NCBI RefSeq assembly: GCF_030732985.1
Contig: NZ_JASHJX010000013.1
Span: 1 to 64,000 of the forward strand
DNA length: 64,000 bases
Source: Nioella sp. MMSF_3534
GTDB lineage: Bacteria > Pseudomonadota > Alphaproteobacteria > Rhodobacterales > Rhodobacteraceae
Reading direction: 5' to 3'
A program made the position numbers and the translations under genes. Shown here piece after piece: positions 9,110 through 19,321 of this stretch (the stretch's first letter is position 1; every line of letters begins with the position of its first letter). The notes under the pieces are model-generated. The model ran no database searches and had not been told where the DNA came from. It saw only the letters and a list, made by a program, of their open reading frames with translations.

Positions 9110-9526
9110 GTGCCGGGCGGCGGAACGCTCCGGCCCTTCGTGGGTGGCGGTGCCATGGTTCTGGCGCTGGCGGGCTGTACGCCCGATCCGGCGGCCACGC
9201 AGGACCGGCATCCGGCGCTGTTTGAGTATCTGGGGGTCGAAACCCGTCTCCTGGATGAAAATCTGGTGAATTTCCGCGTGGAGATGCGCGGTGCAAGGGG
9301 GCGAGAGGACGTGGCGGCCTATGCCGAATGTGCAGCAGCTCAGTACACGCTGATCCGGGGCTACGGATTTGCGCGACATGTCCGCACAAATGTGCAGGAA
9401 GAGGCTGGCCTTTGGCACGCAGATGCGGTTTACACCGTGTCACCGGCGCTCCCCCGGGGGGTGCAGACGATAGACGCCGAAGTGGTGGTCGCCGACTGCG
9501 CCGAGCAAGGCATACCGACGGTGTGA
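9110..9526 (+). CDS. Small lipoprotein between nuoG and nuoH
   Basis: The 138-residue protein starts at GTG 9110, five bases after nuoG. A short hydrophobic N-terminus ends in the lipobox LAGC (Cys23), so it is probably a lipid-anchored periplasmic protein. An internal ATG at 9155 would leave too short a signal sequence. The mature part is a compact domain containing two further cysteines (AYAECAAAQY and VADCAEQ). The family is not recognised. Six bases separate it from nuoH, suggesting coupled translation. Confidence 0.7.
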   Translation: MPGGGTLRPFVGGGAMVLALAGCTPDPAATQDRHPALFEYLGVETRLLDENLVNFRVEMRGARGREDVAAYAECAAAQYTLIRGYGFARHVRTNVQEEAGLWHADAVYTVSPALPRGVQTIDAEVVVADCAEQGIPTV

Positions 9527-9532
9527 GGACAG

Positions 9533-10570
9533 ATGGCTGAATTCTTTACAACCACTCCCGGCATCGCGCTGATTATTATCGCGCAGTGTCTTGCGGTGAT
9601 CGCATTCGTGATGATCTCGCTTCTCTTCCTGGTCTATGGCGACCGGAAGATCTGGGCGGCGGTCCAGATGCGCAAGGGCCCCAACGTGGTGGGGGTCTTC
9701 GGGCTACTGCAGTCGGTCGCGGATGCCCTGAAATACGTCATCAAGGAAGTGGTGATCCCGGCGGGCGCTGACAAGCCCGTGTTCATCCTGGCACCGCTGA
9801 CCAGCTTCGTTCTGGCGATGATTGCCTGGGCGGTGATCCCCTTCAACGATGGCTGGGTTCTGGCGGATCTGAACGTCGCCATTCTCTATGTCTTCGCCGT
9901 CTCCTCGCTGGAGGTTTATGGCGTGATCATGGGCGGTTGGGCATCGAACTCCAAATATCCGTTCCTCGGTTCGCTGCGCTCTGCCGCGCAGATGATTTCC
10001 TACGAGGTTTCCATCGGCCTGATCATCATCGGTGTGGTGATCACCACAGGCTCGCTCAACTTCTCTGACATCGTGCGCGCGCAGGACGGGTCTTACGGGT
10101 TCTTCAGCTGGTACTGGCTGCCGCATTTCCCGATGGTCTTCCTGTTCTTCATCTCGGCCCTGGCCGAAACCAACCGCCCGCCCTTCGACCTGCCAGAGGC
10201 GGAATCGGAGCTGGTCGCGGGCTATCAGGTGGAATATTCGGCGACGCCCTTCCTGTTGTTCATGGCCGGGGAATACATCGCCATCTTCCTGATGTGCGCC
10301 CTTGTCACGCTGCTTTTCTTCGGCGGCTGGCTGTCCCCGATTCCGGGCCTGCCCGATGGCGTGCTGTGGATGGTCGGCAAGATGGCCTTCTTCTTCTTCA
10401 TCTTCGCCATGGTGAAGGCGATCACGCCGCGCTACCGCTATGACCAACTGATGCGGATCGGTTGGAAAGTGTTCCTGCCGCTGTCTCTGGGCTGGGTCGT
10501 GATCGTGGCCTTCCTGGCAAAATTCGAACTCTTCGGCGGTGCCTATGCCCGCTGGATGATCGGGGGCTGA
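9533..10570 (+). CDS. nuoH: NADH-quinone oxidoreductase subunit H
   Basis: The 345-residue membrane subunit of complex I forms part of the quinone-binding chamber at the junction with the peripheral arm. It has eight or more hydrophobic helices and the family hallmarks RKGPNVVG near the N-terminus and [23 protein letters not shown] split across the loop near residues 204-226. ATG 9533 follows GAGGACAG. Length and motifs are normal. Confidence 0.97.
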   Translation: MAEFFTTTPGIALIIIAQCLAVIAFVMISLLFLVYGDRKIWAAVQMRKGPNVVGVFGLLQSVADALKYVIKEVVIPAGADKPVFILAPLTSFVLAMIAWAVIPFNDGWVLADLNVAILYVFAVSSLEVYGVIMGGWASNSKYPFLGSLRSAAQMISYEVSIGLIIIGVVITTGSLNFSDIVRAQDGSYGFFSWYWLPHFPMVFLFFISALAETNRPPFDLPEAESELVAGYQVEYSATPFLLFMAGEYIAIFLMCALVTLLFFGGWLSPIPGLPDGVLWMVGKMAFFFFIFAMVKAITPRYRYDQLMRIGWKVFLPLSLGWVVIVAFLAKFELFGGAYARWMIGG

Positions 10571-10573
10571 TTG

Positions 10574-11068
10574 ATGACGCAGATCGACTACACCCGCGCC
10601 GCGAAATACTTCCTGCTGGCGGATTTCGTCAAAGGCTTCCAACTGGGGCTGAAGTATTTCTTCGCGCCCAAAGCCACGGTGAACTACCCGCATGAGAAAG
10701 GCCCGCTCTCGGTCCGCTTCCGGGGTGAACACGCGCTGCGCCGCTACCCCAACGGCGAAGAGCGCTGCATTGCCTGCAAACTGTGCGAGGCGATCTGCCC
10801 GGCACAGGCCATCACCATCGACGCCGAACCGCGCGAGGATGGCAGCCGCCGGACCACCCGCTACGACATCGACATGACCAAATGCATCTATTGCGGCTTC
10901 TGCCAGGAGGCGTGCCCGGTGGATGCGATTGTCGAAGGCCCTAATTTCGAATTCGCCACCGAAACCCGAGAAGAGCTGTTCTACAACAAGGAAAAGCTGC
11001 TGGAGAACGGCGCCCGGTGGGAAGCCGAGATTGCCCGCAACCTTGAGCTGGATGCCCCCTACCGATGA
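10574..11068 (+). CDS. nuoI: NADH-quinone oxidoreductase subunit I
   Basis: The 164-residue 8Fe ferredoxin-like subunit carries clusters N6a and N6b, which pass electrons to NuoB. Two CxxCxxCxxxC motifs are complete: Cys65, 68, 71, 75 and Cys104, 107, 110, 114. ATG 10574 is used in preference to the adjoining TTG 10571. It begins 3 bases after nuoH and overlaps the following gene by 4 bases (ATGA), so the three genes form a coupled unit. Confidence 0.97.
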   Translation: MTQIDYTRAAKYFLLADFVKGFQLGLKYFFAPKATVNYPHEKGPLSVRFRGEHALRRYPNGEERCIACKLCEAICPAQAITIDAEPREDGSRRTTRYDIDMTKCIYCGFCQEACPVDAIVEGPNFEFATETREELFYNKEKLLENGARWEAEIARNLELDAPYR

Positions 11069-11478
11069 CCAAAGCCCCGCAAAACCCCTTCGCGGCGCTG
11101 ATGGCGCAGACGCAGGACATGGCCAAGGATTGGGTCAAGCAGGTCAATCCTGCGATGGCGCAGTTCACGCCGCAGGGCTTTGAAAAGCTCTGGCCGACCA
11201 TGCCTGCCGAGATGATGGAGGCGTTCATGGGCAAACAGTTCAACCCCGATGGGCTGGATGCCAAGACCCGCCTGCTGCTGACGCTTCAGGGCCTGACCAT
11301 CCAGGGCGCCGTGGCGGAACCGCAGATCCGCCTGACCGTGCGCCACGCGCTGGAGGCCGGGGCATCGAAACAGGAAATTGCCGAAACCATCGCGCAGGCC
11401 GCCATGTTCGGGGGGGTCCCCGCCATGACCAAGGCGATGGAGCTTGCCCGTCAGGCCATCGACGGAACCGAGGAGTAA
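11065..11478 (+). CDS. Carboxymuconolactone decarboxylase-family protein
   Basis: The 137-residue helical protein contains the CMD-like region ([18 protein letters not shown], then [17 protein letters not shown] and [11 protein letters not shown]). The peroxidatic CxxC of AhpD-type members is absent, so a thiol peroxidase role is unlikely. The start overlaps the nuoI stop (ATGA), and nuoJ begins 4 bases after its end. An unassigned reading frame at the same place is known in the Paracoccus nqo cluster. The function is unknown; the coupling to nuoI and nuoJ suggests expression proportional to complex I. Confidence 0.85.
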   Translation: MTKAPQNPFAALMAQTQDMAKDWVKQVNPAMAQFTPQGFEKLWPTMPAEMMEAFMGKQFNPDGLDAKTRLLLTLQGLTIQGAVAEPQIRLTVRHALEAGASKQEIAETIAQAAMFGGVPAMTKAMELARQAIDGTEE

Positions 11479-11482
11479 CCCC

Positions 11483-12097
11483 ATGGGTATCGCCGATTTC
11501 ACCTTCTACCTCTTCGCCATCACCACCGTGGTGGCCGGCCTCTTCGTGGTGGTCAGCCGCAACCCGGTGCATTCGGTCCTGTGGCTCATCCTGGCCTTCC
11601 TCAGTTCTGCCGGGCTCTTCGTCCTGATTGGGGCGGAGTTCGTGGCGATGCTGCTGGTGATCGTCTATGTGGGCGCGGTCGCCGTGCTGTTCCTTTTCGT
11701 CGTCATGATGCTGGATGTGGATTTCGCCGAACTGAAGGCGGAGATGGCCAAATACATCCCCATGGCGGGCCTTATCGGCGTGATCATCCTGATCCAGCTG
11801 TCCATGGCGTTCGGCCCCTGGGCCACGGCCGAAGGCGTTGACCTTCTGGCGACCCCCAATGCCACGCCCGAAGGGGCCGCGCACAATACCGCTGCTCTGG
11901 GGGCCGTGATCTATGACCAATACTTCCTGCTCTTCCAGCTTGCGGGGCTGATCCTGCTGGTGGCCATGATCGGCGCCATCGTGCTGACCCTGCGCCACCG
12001 CACCGACGTCAAGCGCCAGAACGTGCTGGCCCAGATGTATCGCGATCCGGCCAAGGCGATGGAACTGAAGGACGTGAAGCCGGGGCAGGGGCTCTGA
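11483..12097 (+). CDS. nuoJ: NADH-quinone oxidoreductase subunit J
   Basis: The 204-residue membrane subunit has five predicted helices, including the conserved [20 protein letters not shown] helix 3 (about residues 57-76) that bulges in complex I. ATG 11483 is preceded by AGGAG (11471-11475). The stop overlaps the start of a 30-codon frame by one base. Confidence 0.95.
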   Translation: MGIADFTFYLFAITTVVAGLFVVVSRNPVHSVLWLILAFLSSAGLFVLIGAEFVAMLLVIVYVGAVAVLFLFVVMMLDVDFAELKAEMAKYIPMAGLIGVIILIQLSMAFGPWATAEGVDLLATPNATPEGAAHNTAALGAVIYDQYFLLFQLAGLILLVAMIGAIVLTLRHRTDVKRQNVLAQMYRDPAKAMELKDVKPGQGL

Positions 12098-12189
12098 TGG
12101 CTTGGTGGGGTTGGGTGGCCATTGCCGTTGCCCTGGCCGCCGCAGTTTACACAACGTCCCGCAAACGGGGCGGAACCGACCGGAACTGA
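12097..12189 (+). CDS. Possible 30-residue membrane microprotein between nuoJ and nuoK
   Basis: A 31-codon frame starts at an ATG sharing its A with the nuoJ TGA (TGATG), a typical translational-coupling arrangement. The product is [20 protein letters not shown] plus ten more residues with a basic, polar end (SRKRGGTDRN). It would make a single transmembrane helix with the N-terminus probably outside and a positively charged end inside. No homologue is recalled. Codon choice is typical of the neighbours. It could be a chance frame, so confidence is moderate. Confidence 0.45.
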   Translation: MAWWGWVAIAVALAAAVYTTSRKRGGTDRN

Positions 12190-12275
12190 GACCGGTCACA
12201 AAGAACTCTGGCCGCACCGGCAAAGGTGCGGGCGCGATTGAATAACCAAGGGGTGACAGGCCCCGGAGGGACGAG

Positions 12276-12584
12276 ATGAGTATCGCACTGGAACATTACC
12301 TGACGGTGGCGGCGGCGCTGTTCGTCATCGGGATTTTCGGGATTTTCCTGAACCGCAAGAACGTGATCGTCATCCTGATGTCGATCGAACTGATGCTTCT
12401 GGCGGTCAACATCAACCTCGTCGCCTTTTCCGCCTATCTGGGCGATCTGACGGGGCAGATCTTTACTCTCTTCGTGCTGACCGTCGCCGCCGCCGAGGCC
12501 GCGATTGGTCTGGCTATCCTCGTCTGCTTCTTCCGCAACCGCGGCACCATCGCCGTGGAAGACGTCAACGTTATTAAGGGCTGA
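12276..12584 (+). CDS. nuoK: NADH-quinone oxidoreductase subunit K
   Basis: The 102-residue, three-helix membrane subunit is MrpC-like and part of the proton-translocating E-channel region. The conserved acidic residues are visible in [15 protein letters not shown] (helix 2) and [11 protein letters not shown] (helix 3). ATG 12276 follows GGAGGGACGAG. Normal length. Confidence 0.96.
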   Translation: MSIALEHYLTVAAALFVIGIFGIFLNRKNVIVILMSIELMLLAVNINLVAFSAYLGDLTGQIFTLFVLTVAAAEAAIGLAILVCFFRNRGTIAVEDVNVIKG

Positions 12585-12590
12585 GCCGAC

Positions 12591-14768
12591 ATGGAAACCT
12601 TCCTCCTCTTCCTCCCGCTCGTTGGCGCGATCATCTGCGGCTTTTCCTGGCGTCTGATCGGGGAAACGGCGGCCTGTTGGGTGGCAACCGGCGCGCTGTT
12701 CCTGTCCTGTATCCTCAGCTGGTTTGTCTTCCTTGGCTTCGATGGCGAGACCTATACCCGCGATCTCTTCACCTGGATCGCGTCTGGCACGCTGGACACC
12801 AGCTGGTCGGTGCGCATCGACCGTCTGACTGCGATCATGCTGATCGTGATCACCACGGTCTCGGCGCTCGTGCATCTCTACTCCTTCGGCTACATGGCCC
12901 ATGACGAACATTTCCGCGAGGGCGAGAGCTACCGCCCCCGGTTCTTCGCCTACCTGTCCTTCTTCACCTTCGCGATGCTGTCGCTGGTGACCGCCGACAA
13001 CCTGCTGCAACTGTTCTTCGGTTGGGAAGGGGTGGGCGTCGCGTCCTACCTGCTGATCGGCTTCTACTTCCGCAAGCCGAGCGCGGGCGCTGCTGCCATG
13101 AAGGCCTTCATCGTCAACCGGGTGGGCGACTTCGCCTTCCTGCTTGGCATTTTCGCGATCTACAAGCTGACCGACAGCATCAACTTCTCGGTGATCCTGG
13201 CGGAAGGTCCGCACCTGGCGGAGCAGACGATCAGCTTCATGGGGCGTGAGTTGAACGCAGCCAACACCATCGGCATGCTGCTCTTCATCGGGGCCATGGG
13301 GAAATCGGCGCAGCTGTTCCTGCACACCTGGCTGCCCGACGCGATGGAAGGCCCGACCCCGGTGTCGGCGCTGATCCACGCCGCGACCATGGTGACGGCG
13401 GGTGTCTTCCTGGTCTGCCGTATGTCGCCGATCATGGAATACGCGCCCTATGCGACCAATTTCATCGTGATCATCGGGGCCGCGACAGCCTTCTTCGCGG
13501 CGACCGTGGGTTTGGTGCAGAACGACATCAAGCGCGTGATCGCCTATTCGACCTGTTCGCAGCTTGGCTACATGTTCGTGGCCGCCGGTGTGGGCGTTTA
13601 CTCGGTGGCCATGTTCCACCTCTTCACCCACGCCTTCTTCAAGGCGATGCTGTTCCTTGGTGCAGGCTCGGTCATCCATGCGATGCATCACGAGCAGGAC
13701 ATGCGGAACTATGGCGGTCTGCGCAAGAAGATCCCCTTCACCTTTGCCGCGATGATGATCGGCACGCTGGCCATCACCGGCGTCGGCATCCCGCTGACCG
13801 GCTGGATCGGCTTTGCGGGCTTCGCCTCCAAGGATGCGGTGATCGAGAGCGCCTTTGCCTTCGGTGGCGGTCTGGGAACCTACGCCTTCTGGATGCTGGT
13901 CGTCGCGGCCTGCTTCACCAGCTTCTATTCCTGGCGCCTCATTTACCTGACCTTCTATGGCAAGCCGCGCGGCGACAAGCATGCGCATGAGCATGCCCAT
14001 GAAAGCCCCAAGACCATGCTGATCCCGCTGGCAGTGCTGGCGCTTGGCGCGGTCTTCTCTGGCGCGATCTGGTACAACCAGTTCTTCGGCCATACCGATA
14101 CCGTGGGCCGCTTCTTCGGCGTGCCTTACGCGGTTGAGGGCCACGCGGATGAGGCTGGCCATGGCGAGGAAGCGATGGCGGCGGATGGTCATGGCGAAGC
14201 GGCAACCGACGGTCATGGCGAAAACGCAGCCCCTGCCGACAGCCACGCCACCGAGGACAGCCACGCAGCCGCGGATGACGGCCATGGCGAGGCGCATTAT
14301 GTCTTTACCGGCCACGCGGGCGAAGGGGCCATTCACATGGCACCGGATAACCACGTGCTGAATGACGCGCATAGCGTGCCGAAATGGGTCAAGCTGGCGC
14401 CCTTCGTCGCCATGATCATCGGCTTTGTCACCGCGACGCTGTTCTACATCGTGCGTCCGACCCTGCCCGCCCGCACCGCCGAGCTGTTCCAGCCCGCCTA
14501 TCAGTTCCTGCTGAACAAGTGGTATTTCGACGAGATCTACAACTGGATCTTCGTCATCCCCGCCGCCTGGATCGGGCGGACCCTGTGGAAGCGCGGCGAT
14601 GGCAACATCATCGACGGCGGCATCAACGGGCTGGCCATGGGGATCATCCCCTTCTTCACGCGGCTCGCGGGCCGGGCGCAGTCCGGTTACCTCTTCCACT
14701 ATGCCTTCGCGATGGTTCTGGGCATCGCGGTGCTGATCACCATCGCAACCTTGAGCTTCGGGGGCTGA
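12591..14768 (+). CDS. nuoL: NADH-quinone oxidoreductase subunit L, with His-rich loop
   Basis: The 725-residue antiporter-like subunit lies at the distal end of the membrane arm. Core motifs are normal ([36 protein letters not shown]; the discontinuous helix region after [13 protein letters not shown]). A hydrophilic insertion stands out: HAHEHAH near residues 463-469, then residues 518-585 with about twelve His, many in DGHGEA-like repeats, before the final helices. The insertion lies in the loop before the lateral-helix region. Metal binding is possible but unproven. Confidence 0.96.
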   Translation: METFLLFLPLVGAIICGFSWRLIGETAACWVATGALFLSCILSWFVFLGFDGETYTRDLFTWIASGTLDTSWSVRIDRLTAIMLIVITTVSALVHLYSFGYMAHDEHFREGESYRPRFFAYLSFFTFAMLSLVTADNLLQLFFGWEGVGVASYLLIGFYFRKPSAGAAAMKAFIVNRVGDFAFLLGIFAIYKLTDSINFSVILAEGPHLAEQTISFMGRELNAANTIGMLLFIGAMGKSAQLFLHTWLPDAMEGPTPVSALIHAATMVTAGVFLVCRMSPIMEYAPYATNFIVIIGAATAFFAATVGLVQNDIKRVIAYSTCSQLGYMFVAAGVGVYSVAMFHLFTHAFFKAMLFLGAGSVIHAMHHEQDMRNYGGLRKKIPFTFAAMMIGTLAITGVGIPLTGWIGFAGFASKDAVIESAFAFGGGLGTYAFWMLVVAACFTSFYSWRLIYLTFYGKPRGDKHAHEHAHESPKTMLIPLAVLALGAVFSGAIWYNQFFGHTDTVGRFFGVPYAVEGHADEAGHGEEAMAADGHGEAATDGHGENAAPADSHATEDSHAAADDGHGEAHYVFTGHAGEGAIHMAPDNHVLNDAHSVPKWVKLAPFVAMIIGFVTATLFYIVRPTLPARTAELFQPAYQFLLNKWYFDEIYNWIFVIPAAWIGRTLWKRGDGNIIDGGINGLAMGIIPFFTRLAGRAQSGYLFHYAFAMVLGIAVLITIATLSFGG

Positions 14769-14778
14769 GAGCAGAGAC

Positions 14779-16323
14779 ATGCAAGACAATCTTCTCTCCA
14801 TCGTTACCTTTCTTCCCCTGGTGGCTGCGCTGTTCGCGCTGATCCCGGATGGCAAGTCTGAAGGCGGCAAGAAGAACGCGAAATACTTGGCGCTGGCCGC
14901 AACGCTTGCGACCTTCGTGATCTCGCTGTTCATCCTGCTGGAATTCGACGCCTCCAACCCCGGCTTCCAGCTGGTGGAAGAAGGCGAATGGATGCTTGGC
15001 CTGACCTACAAGGTCGGCGTCGACGGTATCTCGGTGCTCTTCGTGATGCTGACAACCTTCCTGATGCCGCTGGTCATCTGGTCGTGCTGGGAGGTGGAGC
15101 ATCGCGTCAAGGAATACATGATCGCGCTCCTGGTTCTGGAAAGCCTGATGATCGGCGTCTTCGTGGCGCTGGATCTGGTCCTTTTCTACCTGTTCTTCGA
15201 GGCGGGCCTCATCCCGATGTTCCTGATCATCGGCATCTGGGGTGGTCAGAACCGTATCTATGCCGCGTTCAAGTTCTTCCTCTACACCTTCCTCGGTTCG
15301 GTGCTGATGCTGGTTGCGATGATCGCGATGTATGTGGATGTAGGGACCACGGATATTCCGACGCTGCTGACCCACCAGTTCAGTTCTGACACGATCTCGA
15401 TCATGGGCTGGCATATCGTCGGCGGCTTGCAGACGATCCTGTGGATCGCCTTCTTCGCCAGCTTCGCGGTGAAGATGCCGATGTGGCCGGTCCACACCTG
15501 GTTGCCCGACGCGCACGTTCAGGCGCCCACGGCAGGCTCGGTCGTTCTGGCCGCGATCCTTCTGAAGATGGGCGGCTATGGCTTCCTGCGGTTCAGCCTG
15601 CCGATGTTCCCCGTTGCCTCTGACCTGATGGCAGAGTTCGTCATGTGGCTTTCCGTCATTGCCATCATCTACACCTCGCTTGTTGCGATGGTGCAGGAGG
15701 ATATGAAGAAGCTCATCGCCTATTCCTCCGTCGCCCATATGGGCTACGTCACCATGGGCATCTTCGCGGCAAACCAACAAGGCATTGACGGGGCGATCTT
15801 CCAGATGATCAGCCACGGCTTCGTGTCCGGCGCGCTCTTCCTTTGTGTCGGCGTCATCTATGACCGGATGCACACACGCGAGATCGACGCCTATGGCGGC
15901 CTCGTGAACCGGATGCCCGCCTATGCGCTGGTGTTCATGCTGTTCACCATGGCCAATGTCGGTCTGCCGGGCACGTCGGGCTTCGTGGGTGAATTCCTGA
16001 CGCTGATGGGGGTCTTCCAGGTCAATACCTGGATCGCGGTCTTCGCCGCGACCGGTGTGATCCTGTCGGCAGCCTATGCGCTGTGGCTCTACCGCCGGGT
16101 GGTCTTTGGCGACCTGATCAAGGAAAGCCTCAAATCCATCACCGACATGACCCCGCGTGAACGCATGATCTTCGCGCCGCTCATCGTGATGACCCTGCTT
16201 CTGGGCGTCTACCCGAGCCTCGCCCTCGACGTGATCGGCCCCTCGGTCGAGAACCTTGTCCACCATTACGACCTGGCCGTCGGACAACCCATGTCCGACA
16301 CCGCCGTCGCCGCCAGCCACTGA
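14779..16323 (+). CDS. nuoM: NADH-quinone oxidoreductase subunit M
   Basis: The 514-residue antiporter-like proton-pumping subunit has about 14 helices. Diagnostic stretches include [21 protein letters not shown] (helix 5 with the key Glu), [20 protein letters not shown] and [19 protein letters not shown]. It begins 10 bases after nuoL. Length and motifs are those of the family. Confidence 0.97.
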   Translation: MQDNLLSIVTFLPLVAALFALIPDGKSEGGKKNAKYLALAATLATFVISLFILLEFDASNPGFQLVEEGEWMLGLTYKVGVDGISVLFVMLTTFLMPLVIWSCWEVEHRVKEYMIALLVLESLMIGVFVALDLVLFYLFFEAGLIPMFLIIGIWGGQNRIYAAFKFFLYTFLGSVLMLVAMIAMYVDVGTTDIPTLLTHQFSSDTISIMGWHIVGGLQTILWIAFFASFAVKMPMWPVHTWLPDAHVQAPTAGSVVLAAILLKMGGYGFLRFSLPMFPVASDLMAEFVMWLSVIAIIYTSLVAMVQEDMKKLIAYSSVAHMGYVTMGIFAANQQGIDGAIFQMISHGFVSGALFLCVGVIYDRMHTREIDAYGGLVNRMPAYALVFMLFTMANVGLPGTSGFVGEFLTLMGVFQVNTWIAVFAATGVILSAAYALWLYRRVVFGDLIKESLKSITDMTPRERMIFAPLIVMTLLLGVYPSLALDVIGPSVENLVHHYDLAVGQPMSDTAVAASH

Positions 16324-16332
16324 GGTCCCGAG

Positions 16333-17769
16333 ATGTTTGCGTCCGATATCGCCATTCTCCTGCCCGAGATCGTCCTGTCCGTTTTCGCGATGGCGGGGCT
16401 GATCGCAGCGGTCTACACCTCCAAGGACGGGATGGCCCCGGCCCTTGTCTGGCTGACTGCCGCGCTGCTGGCGCTGATGGGCATCTATATCGGCCTGACG
16501 GGTGAGGGCAGCCAGGTCGCGTTTGACGGCATGTTCATCAATGACGGCTTTGCGCGCTTCGCCAAGGTGGTGATCCTGCTGTCGGCTGCCGCGATCCTGC
16601 TCATTGGCAAGGATTTCATGCAGCGCGACGACCTGCTGCGGTTCGAATATCCGATGCTGATCGTGCTGGCGACGGTCGGCATGATGGTCATGGTGTCCTC
16701 GGGCAACCTGATGACGCTTTACATGGGGCTGGAGCTGCAATCCCTGTCGCTCTACGTCGTTGCCGCCATGCGCCGCGACAGCGTGCGGTCCACGGAAGCG
16801 GGCCTGAAATACTTTGTCCTCGGGGCGCTGTCCTCGGGCATCCTGCTGTATGGCGCGTCGCTGACCTATGGCTTTGCTGGCACCGCCGATTTCGCGGGCA
16901 TCGTGGCGGCGGTCGAGGGTGGCGCATCGCTTGGCCTGATCTTCGGTCTGGCCTTCATGGTCGCGGGTCTGGCCTTCAAGGTTTCCGCCGCGCCCTTCCA
17001 CATGTGGACGCCGGATGTCTACGAAGGCTCGCCCACCCCGGTCACCGCCTTCTTTGCCACCGCGCCCAAGATGGCCGCCATGGGCCTGCTGGCCCGCCTG
17101 GCCCATGATGCCTTCGGCAGCGTGGTCAGCGACTGGCAGCAGATCATCGCGCTGCTGGCGGTTCTGTCCATGTTCCTCGGTGCCATTGCCGCAATCGGCC
17201 AGACTGACATCAAGCGCCTGATGGCCTATTCCTCGATCTCTCACATGGGCTTTGCCCTGATGGGTCTGGCCGCGGGCACCGAACAGGGTGTCAGCGCCAT
17301 GCTGATCTACATGGCGATCTATGTGACCATGAATGTCGGCACCTTTGCCTTCATCCTGTCGATGCAGAAGGATGGCCGCCACGTCACCAATATCTCGTCG
17401 CTAAACGCCTTCTCGACGAAAGAGCCGATCAAGGCCGCCGCGATCCTGATCCTGATGTTCAGCCTTGCCGGTGTGCCGCCGATGGTGGGCTTCTTCGGCA
17501 AATACGCGGTGCTTCTGGCTGCTGTGGATGCGGGCCTGAACCTGGTGGCGATCCTGGGTGTGGTGGCGTCTGTCATCGGTGCCTTCTACTACCTGCGCAT
17601 CGTCTACTTCATGTATTTCGGTGAGGAACGCGAAGGCATCGACGGCAAGATGAGCCCGCTGGCCTATGCCGGTCTGATGGCCGCCGCCGCGATCATGCTG
17701 CTTGGGGTGTTCAACCTCTTCGGTGTGGACAGCCTGGCCGAAGCCGCTGCCGCGACGCTGGTCCGCTAA
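16333..17769 (+). CDS. nuoN: NADH-quinone oxidoreductase subunit N
   Basis: The 478-residue antiporter-like membrane subunit closes the complex I series. Motifs include [40 protein letters not shown] and [18 protein letters not shown]. It begins 9 bases after nuoM, and birA follows after 3 bases, consistent with one transcription unit. Confidence 0.97.
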   Translation: MFASDIAILLPEIVLSVFAMAGLIAAVYTSKDGMAPALVWLTAALLALMGIYIGLTGEGSQVAFDGMFINDGFARFAKVVILLSAAAILLIGKDFMQRDDLLRFEYPMLIVLATVGMMVMVSSGNLMTLYMGLELQSLSLYVVAAMRRDSVRSTEAGLKYFVLGALSSGILLYGASLTYGFAGTADFAGIVAAVEGGASLGLIFGLAFMVAGLAFKVSAAPFHMWTPDVYEGSPTPVTAFFATAPKMAAMGLLARLAHDAFGSVVSDWQQIIALLAVLSMFLGAIAAIGQTDIKRLMAYSSISHMGFALMGLAAGTEQGVSAMLIYMAIYVTMNVGTFAFILSMQKDGRHVTNISSLNAFSTKEPIKAAAILILMFSLAGVPPMVGFFGKYAVLLAAVDAGLNLVAILGVVASVIGAFYYLRIVYFMYFGEEREGIDGKMSPLAYAGLMAAAAIMLLGVFNLFGVDSLAEAAAATLVR

Positions 17770-17772
17770 GAC

Positions 17773-18522
17773 ATGACTGGCTGGCCCGAGGGCGTCGGCC
17801 GCAGGGTTCTGCAAACGGTCGATAGCACCATGGCCGAGGGCGCGCGCATTGCGCCCTCACTGGCCGGGCCTGAATGGGTGCTGGCGCTGGAGCAGACGGC
17901 AGGCCATGGCCGCAGGGGCCGGGCCTGGTCCTCGCCCAAGGGCAATTTCTTCGCCTCACTGGTGTTGCAGCCAAAGGAAGCCCCCGATCAGGTGGCGCTG
18001 CGCAGCTTCGTTGCGGCCCTGGCCCTGCGTGATGCCTTTGTCGCGGCGACGGGGCGGGCGGAGGCGTTCAAGCTCAAATGGCCCAATGACGTGCTGCTGA
18101 ATGGCGGCAAGGTTGCGGGCATCCTGCTGGAAAGCATTGGATCGGGGCAGGGGGTCACGCATCTGATCATCGGGATCGGCGTGAACCTTGTGGCCGCCCC
18201 CGGGGCCGATCAGGTGGAAGAGGGCGCGGTTCTGCCCGTCAGCCTGCTGTCCGAAACCGGCATTCGCGTCAGCCCCGAAGAGTTCCTCGACCTGCTGGCC
18301 GTCGCCTATGCCCGGTATGAGCAGCAATTCACCACTTATGGTTTTGCCCCCATCCGCACCGCCTGGTTGCAGGAGGCCGCGCGGTTGGGCGAGACCATCA
18401 CCGCCCGCACCACCGCCGAGACGATGACCGGGCGCTTTGAGACCATCGACGACAGCGGTAACCTGATCCTGACCACGCCCAAAGGGCAGCGGGCTGTACC
18501 GGCTGCCGACATCTTCTTCTGA
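17773..18522 (+). CDS. birA: Biotin--[acetyl-CoA-carboxylase] ligase
   Basis: The 249-residue protein attaches biotin to the biotin carboxyl carrier protein. The adenylate-binding motif GHGRRGRAW (about 44-52) and the KWPNDVLL motif (102-109) are present, followed by GKVAGILLE. There is no N-terminal winged-helix domain, so it is the monofunctional type, not the E. coli-type repressor. A birA homologue ends the Paracoccus nqo cluster too. It begins 3 bases after nuoN with no clear ribosome site, suggesting coupling. Confidence 0.93.
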   Translation: MTGWPEGVGRRVLQTVDSTMAEGARIAPSLAGPEWVLALEQTAGHGRRGRAWSSPKGNFFASLVLQPKEAPDQVALRSFVAALALRDAFVAATGRAEAFKLKWPNDVLLNGGKVAGILLESIGSGQGVTHLIIGIGVNLVAAPGADQVEEGAVLPVSLLSETGIRVSPEEFLDLLAVAYARYEQQFTTYGFAPIRTAWLQEAARLGETITARTTAETMTGRFETIDDSGNLILTTPKGQRAVPAADIFF

Positions 18523-18541
18523 CCAAAAGGGGGCAACGCCC

Positions 18542-19321
18542 ATGCTTCTGGCCATCGACACCGGCAACACCAACACCGTTTTTTCCATCTGGGACGGGCG
18601 GCAGATGCTGGCCACCTTCCGCACCACGACCGAACATCAGCGCACGGCGGATCAGTATTTCGTCTGGCTGTCGACGCTGATGGCGCACAAGAAACTTGAT
18701 GTGACGATCACCGATTGCATCATTTCCTCCACCGTGCCGCGCGTGGTGTTCAACCTGCGCGTTCTCTGTGACCGCTATTTCGACTGTCGTCCGCTGGTGG
18801 TGGGCAAGCCCGATTGCCTGCTGCCCAACCCGCCCCGCGTCGATGCGGGCACGCAGGTGGGACCCGACAGGCTGGTCAATGCCGCTGCGGCCTTCGACCG
18901 GCATGGGGGCGATTTGATCGTCGTCGATTTCGGCACCGCCACCACCTTTGACGTGGTGGCCAGCGACGGGGCCTATGTGGGGGGCGTCATTGCGCCGGGC
19001 GTGAACCTGAGCCTGGAGGCCCTGCACCACGCCGCCGCCGCGCTGCCCCATGTGGACGTAACCAAGCCGCAAAACGTCATTGGCACCAATACCGTGGCCT
19101 GTATGCAGTCGGGCATCTTCTGGGGCTATGTCGGCCTTGTGCGCGGGATCTGTGACCGGATCTGCACGGAATACGAGAAACCCATGCGGATCATTGGCAC
19201 CGGCGGGCTTGCGCCATTGTTCTCGCAGGGGGATGTGCTATTTGACCTGATCGAAGACGACCTGACGATCCACGGGCTGACCGTGATCCACAAATACAAC
19301 AAGGATAACGGGCAGATATGA
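18542..19321 (+). CDS. coaX: Type III pantothenate kinase
   Basis: The 259-residue protein phosphorylates pantothenate in the first step of CoA synthesis. It shows the ASKHA-fold signatures of the CoaX family: LLAIDTGNTNTVFSIWDG at the N-terminus (phosphate 1), GPDRLVNAAAAFDR, DFGTATTFDVV (phosphate 2) and GGVIAPGVNLS. Type III enzymes lack feedback inhibition by CoA as a family trait. The end overlaps rnj by 4 bases (ATGA). Confidence 0.94.
   Translation: MLLAIDTGNTNTVFSIWDGRQMLATFRTTTEHQRTADQYFVWLSTLMAHKKLDVTITDCIISSTVPRVVFNLRVLCDRYFDCRPLVVGKPDCLLPNPPRVDAGTQVGPDRLVNAAAAFDRHGGDLIVVDFGTATTFDVVASDGAYVGGVIAPGVNLSLEALHHAAAALPHVDVTKPQNVIGTNTVACMQSGIFWGYVGLVRGICDRICTEYEKPMRIIGTGGLAPLFSQGDVLFDLIEDDLTIHGLTVIHKYNKDNGQI

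Noticed and set aside
12147-14957. Very long minus-strand frames across nuoL-nuoN
   Set aside because: They are antisense shadows, rich in His, Asp, Arg and Gln, created by codon bias of the membrane-protein genes on the other strand.
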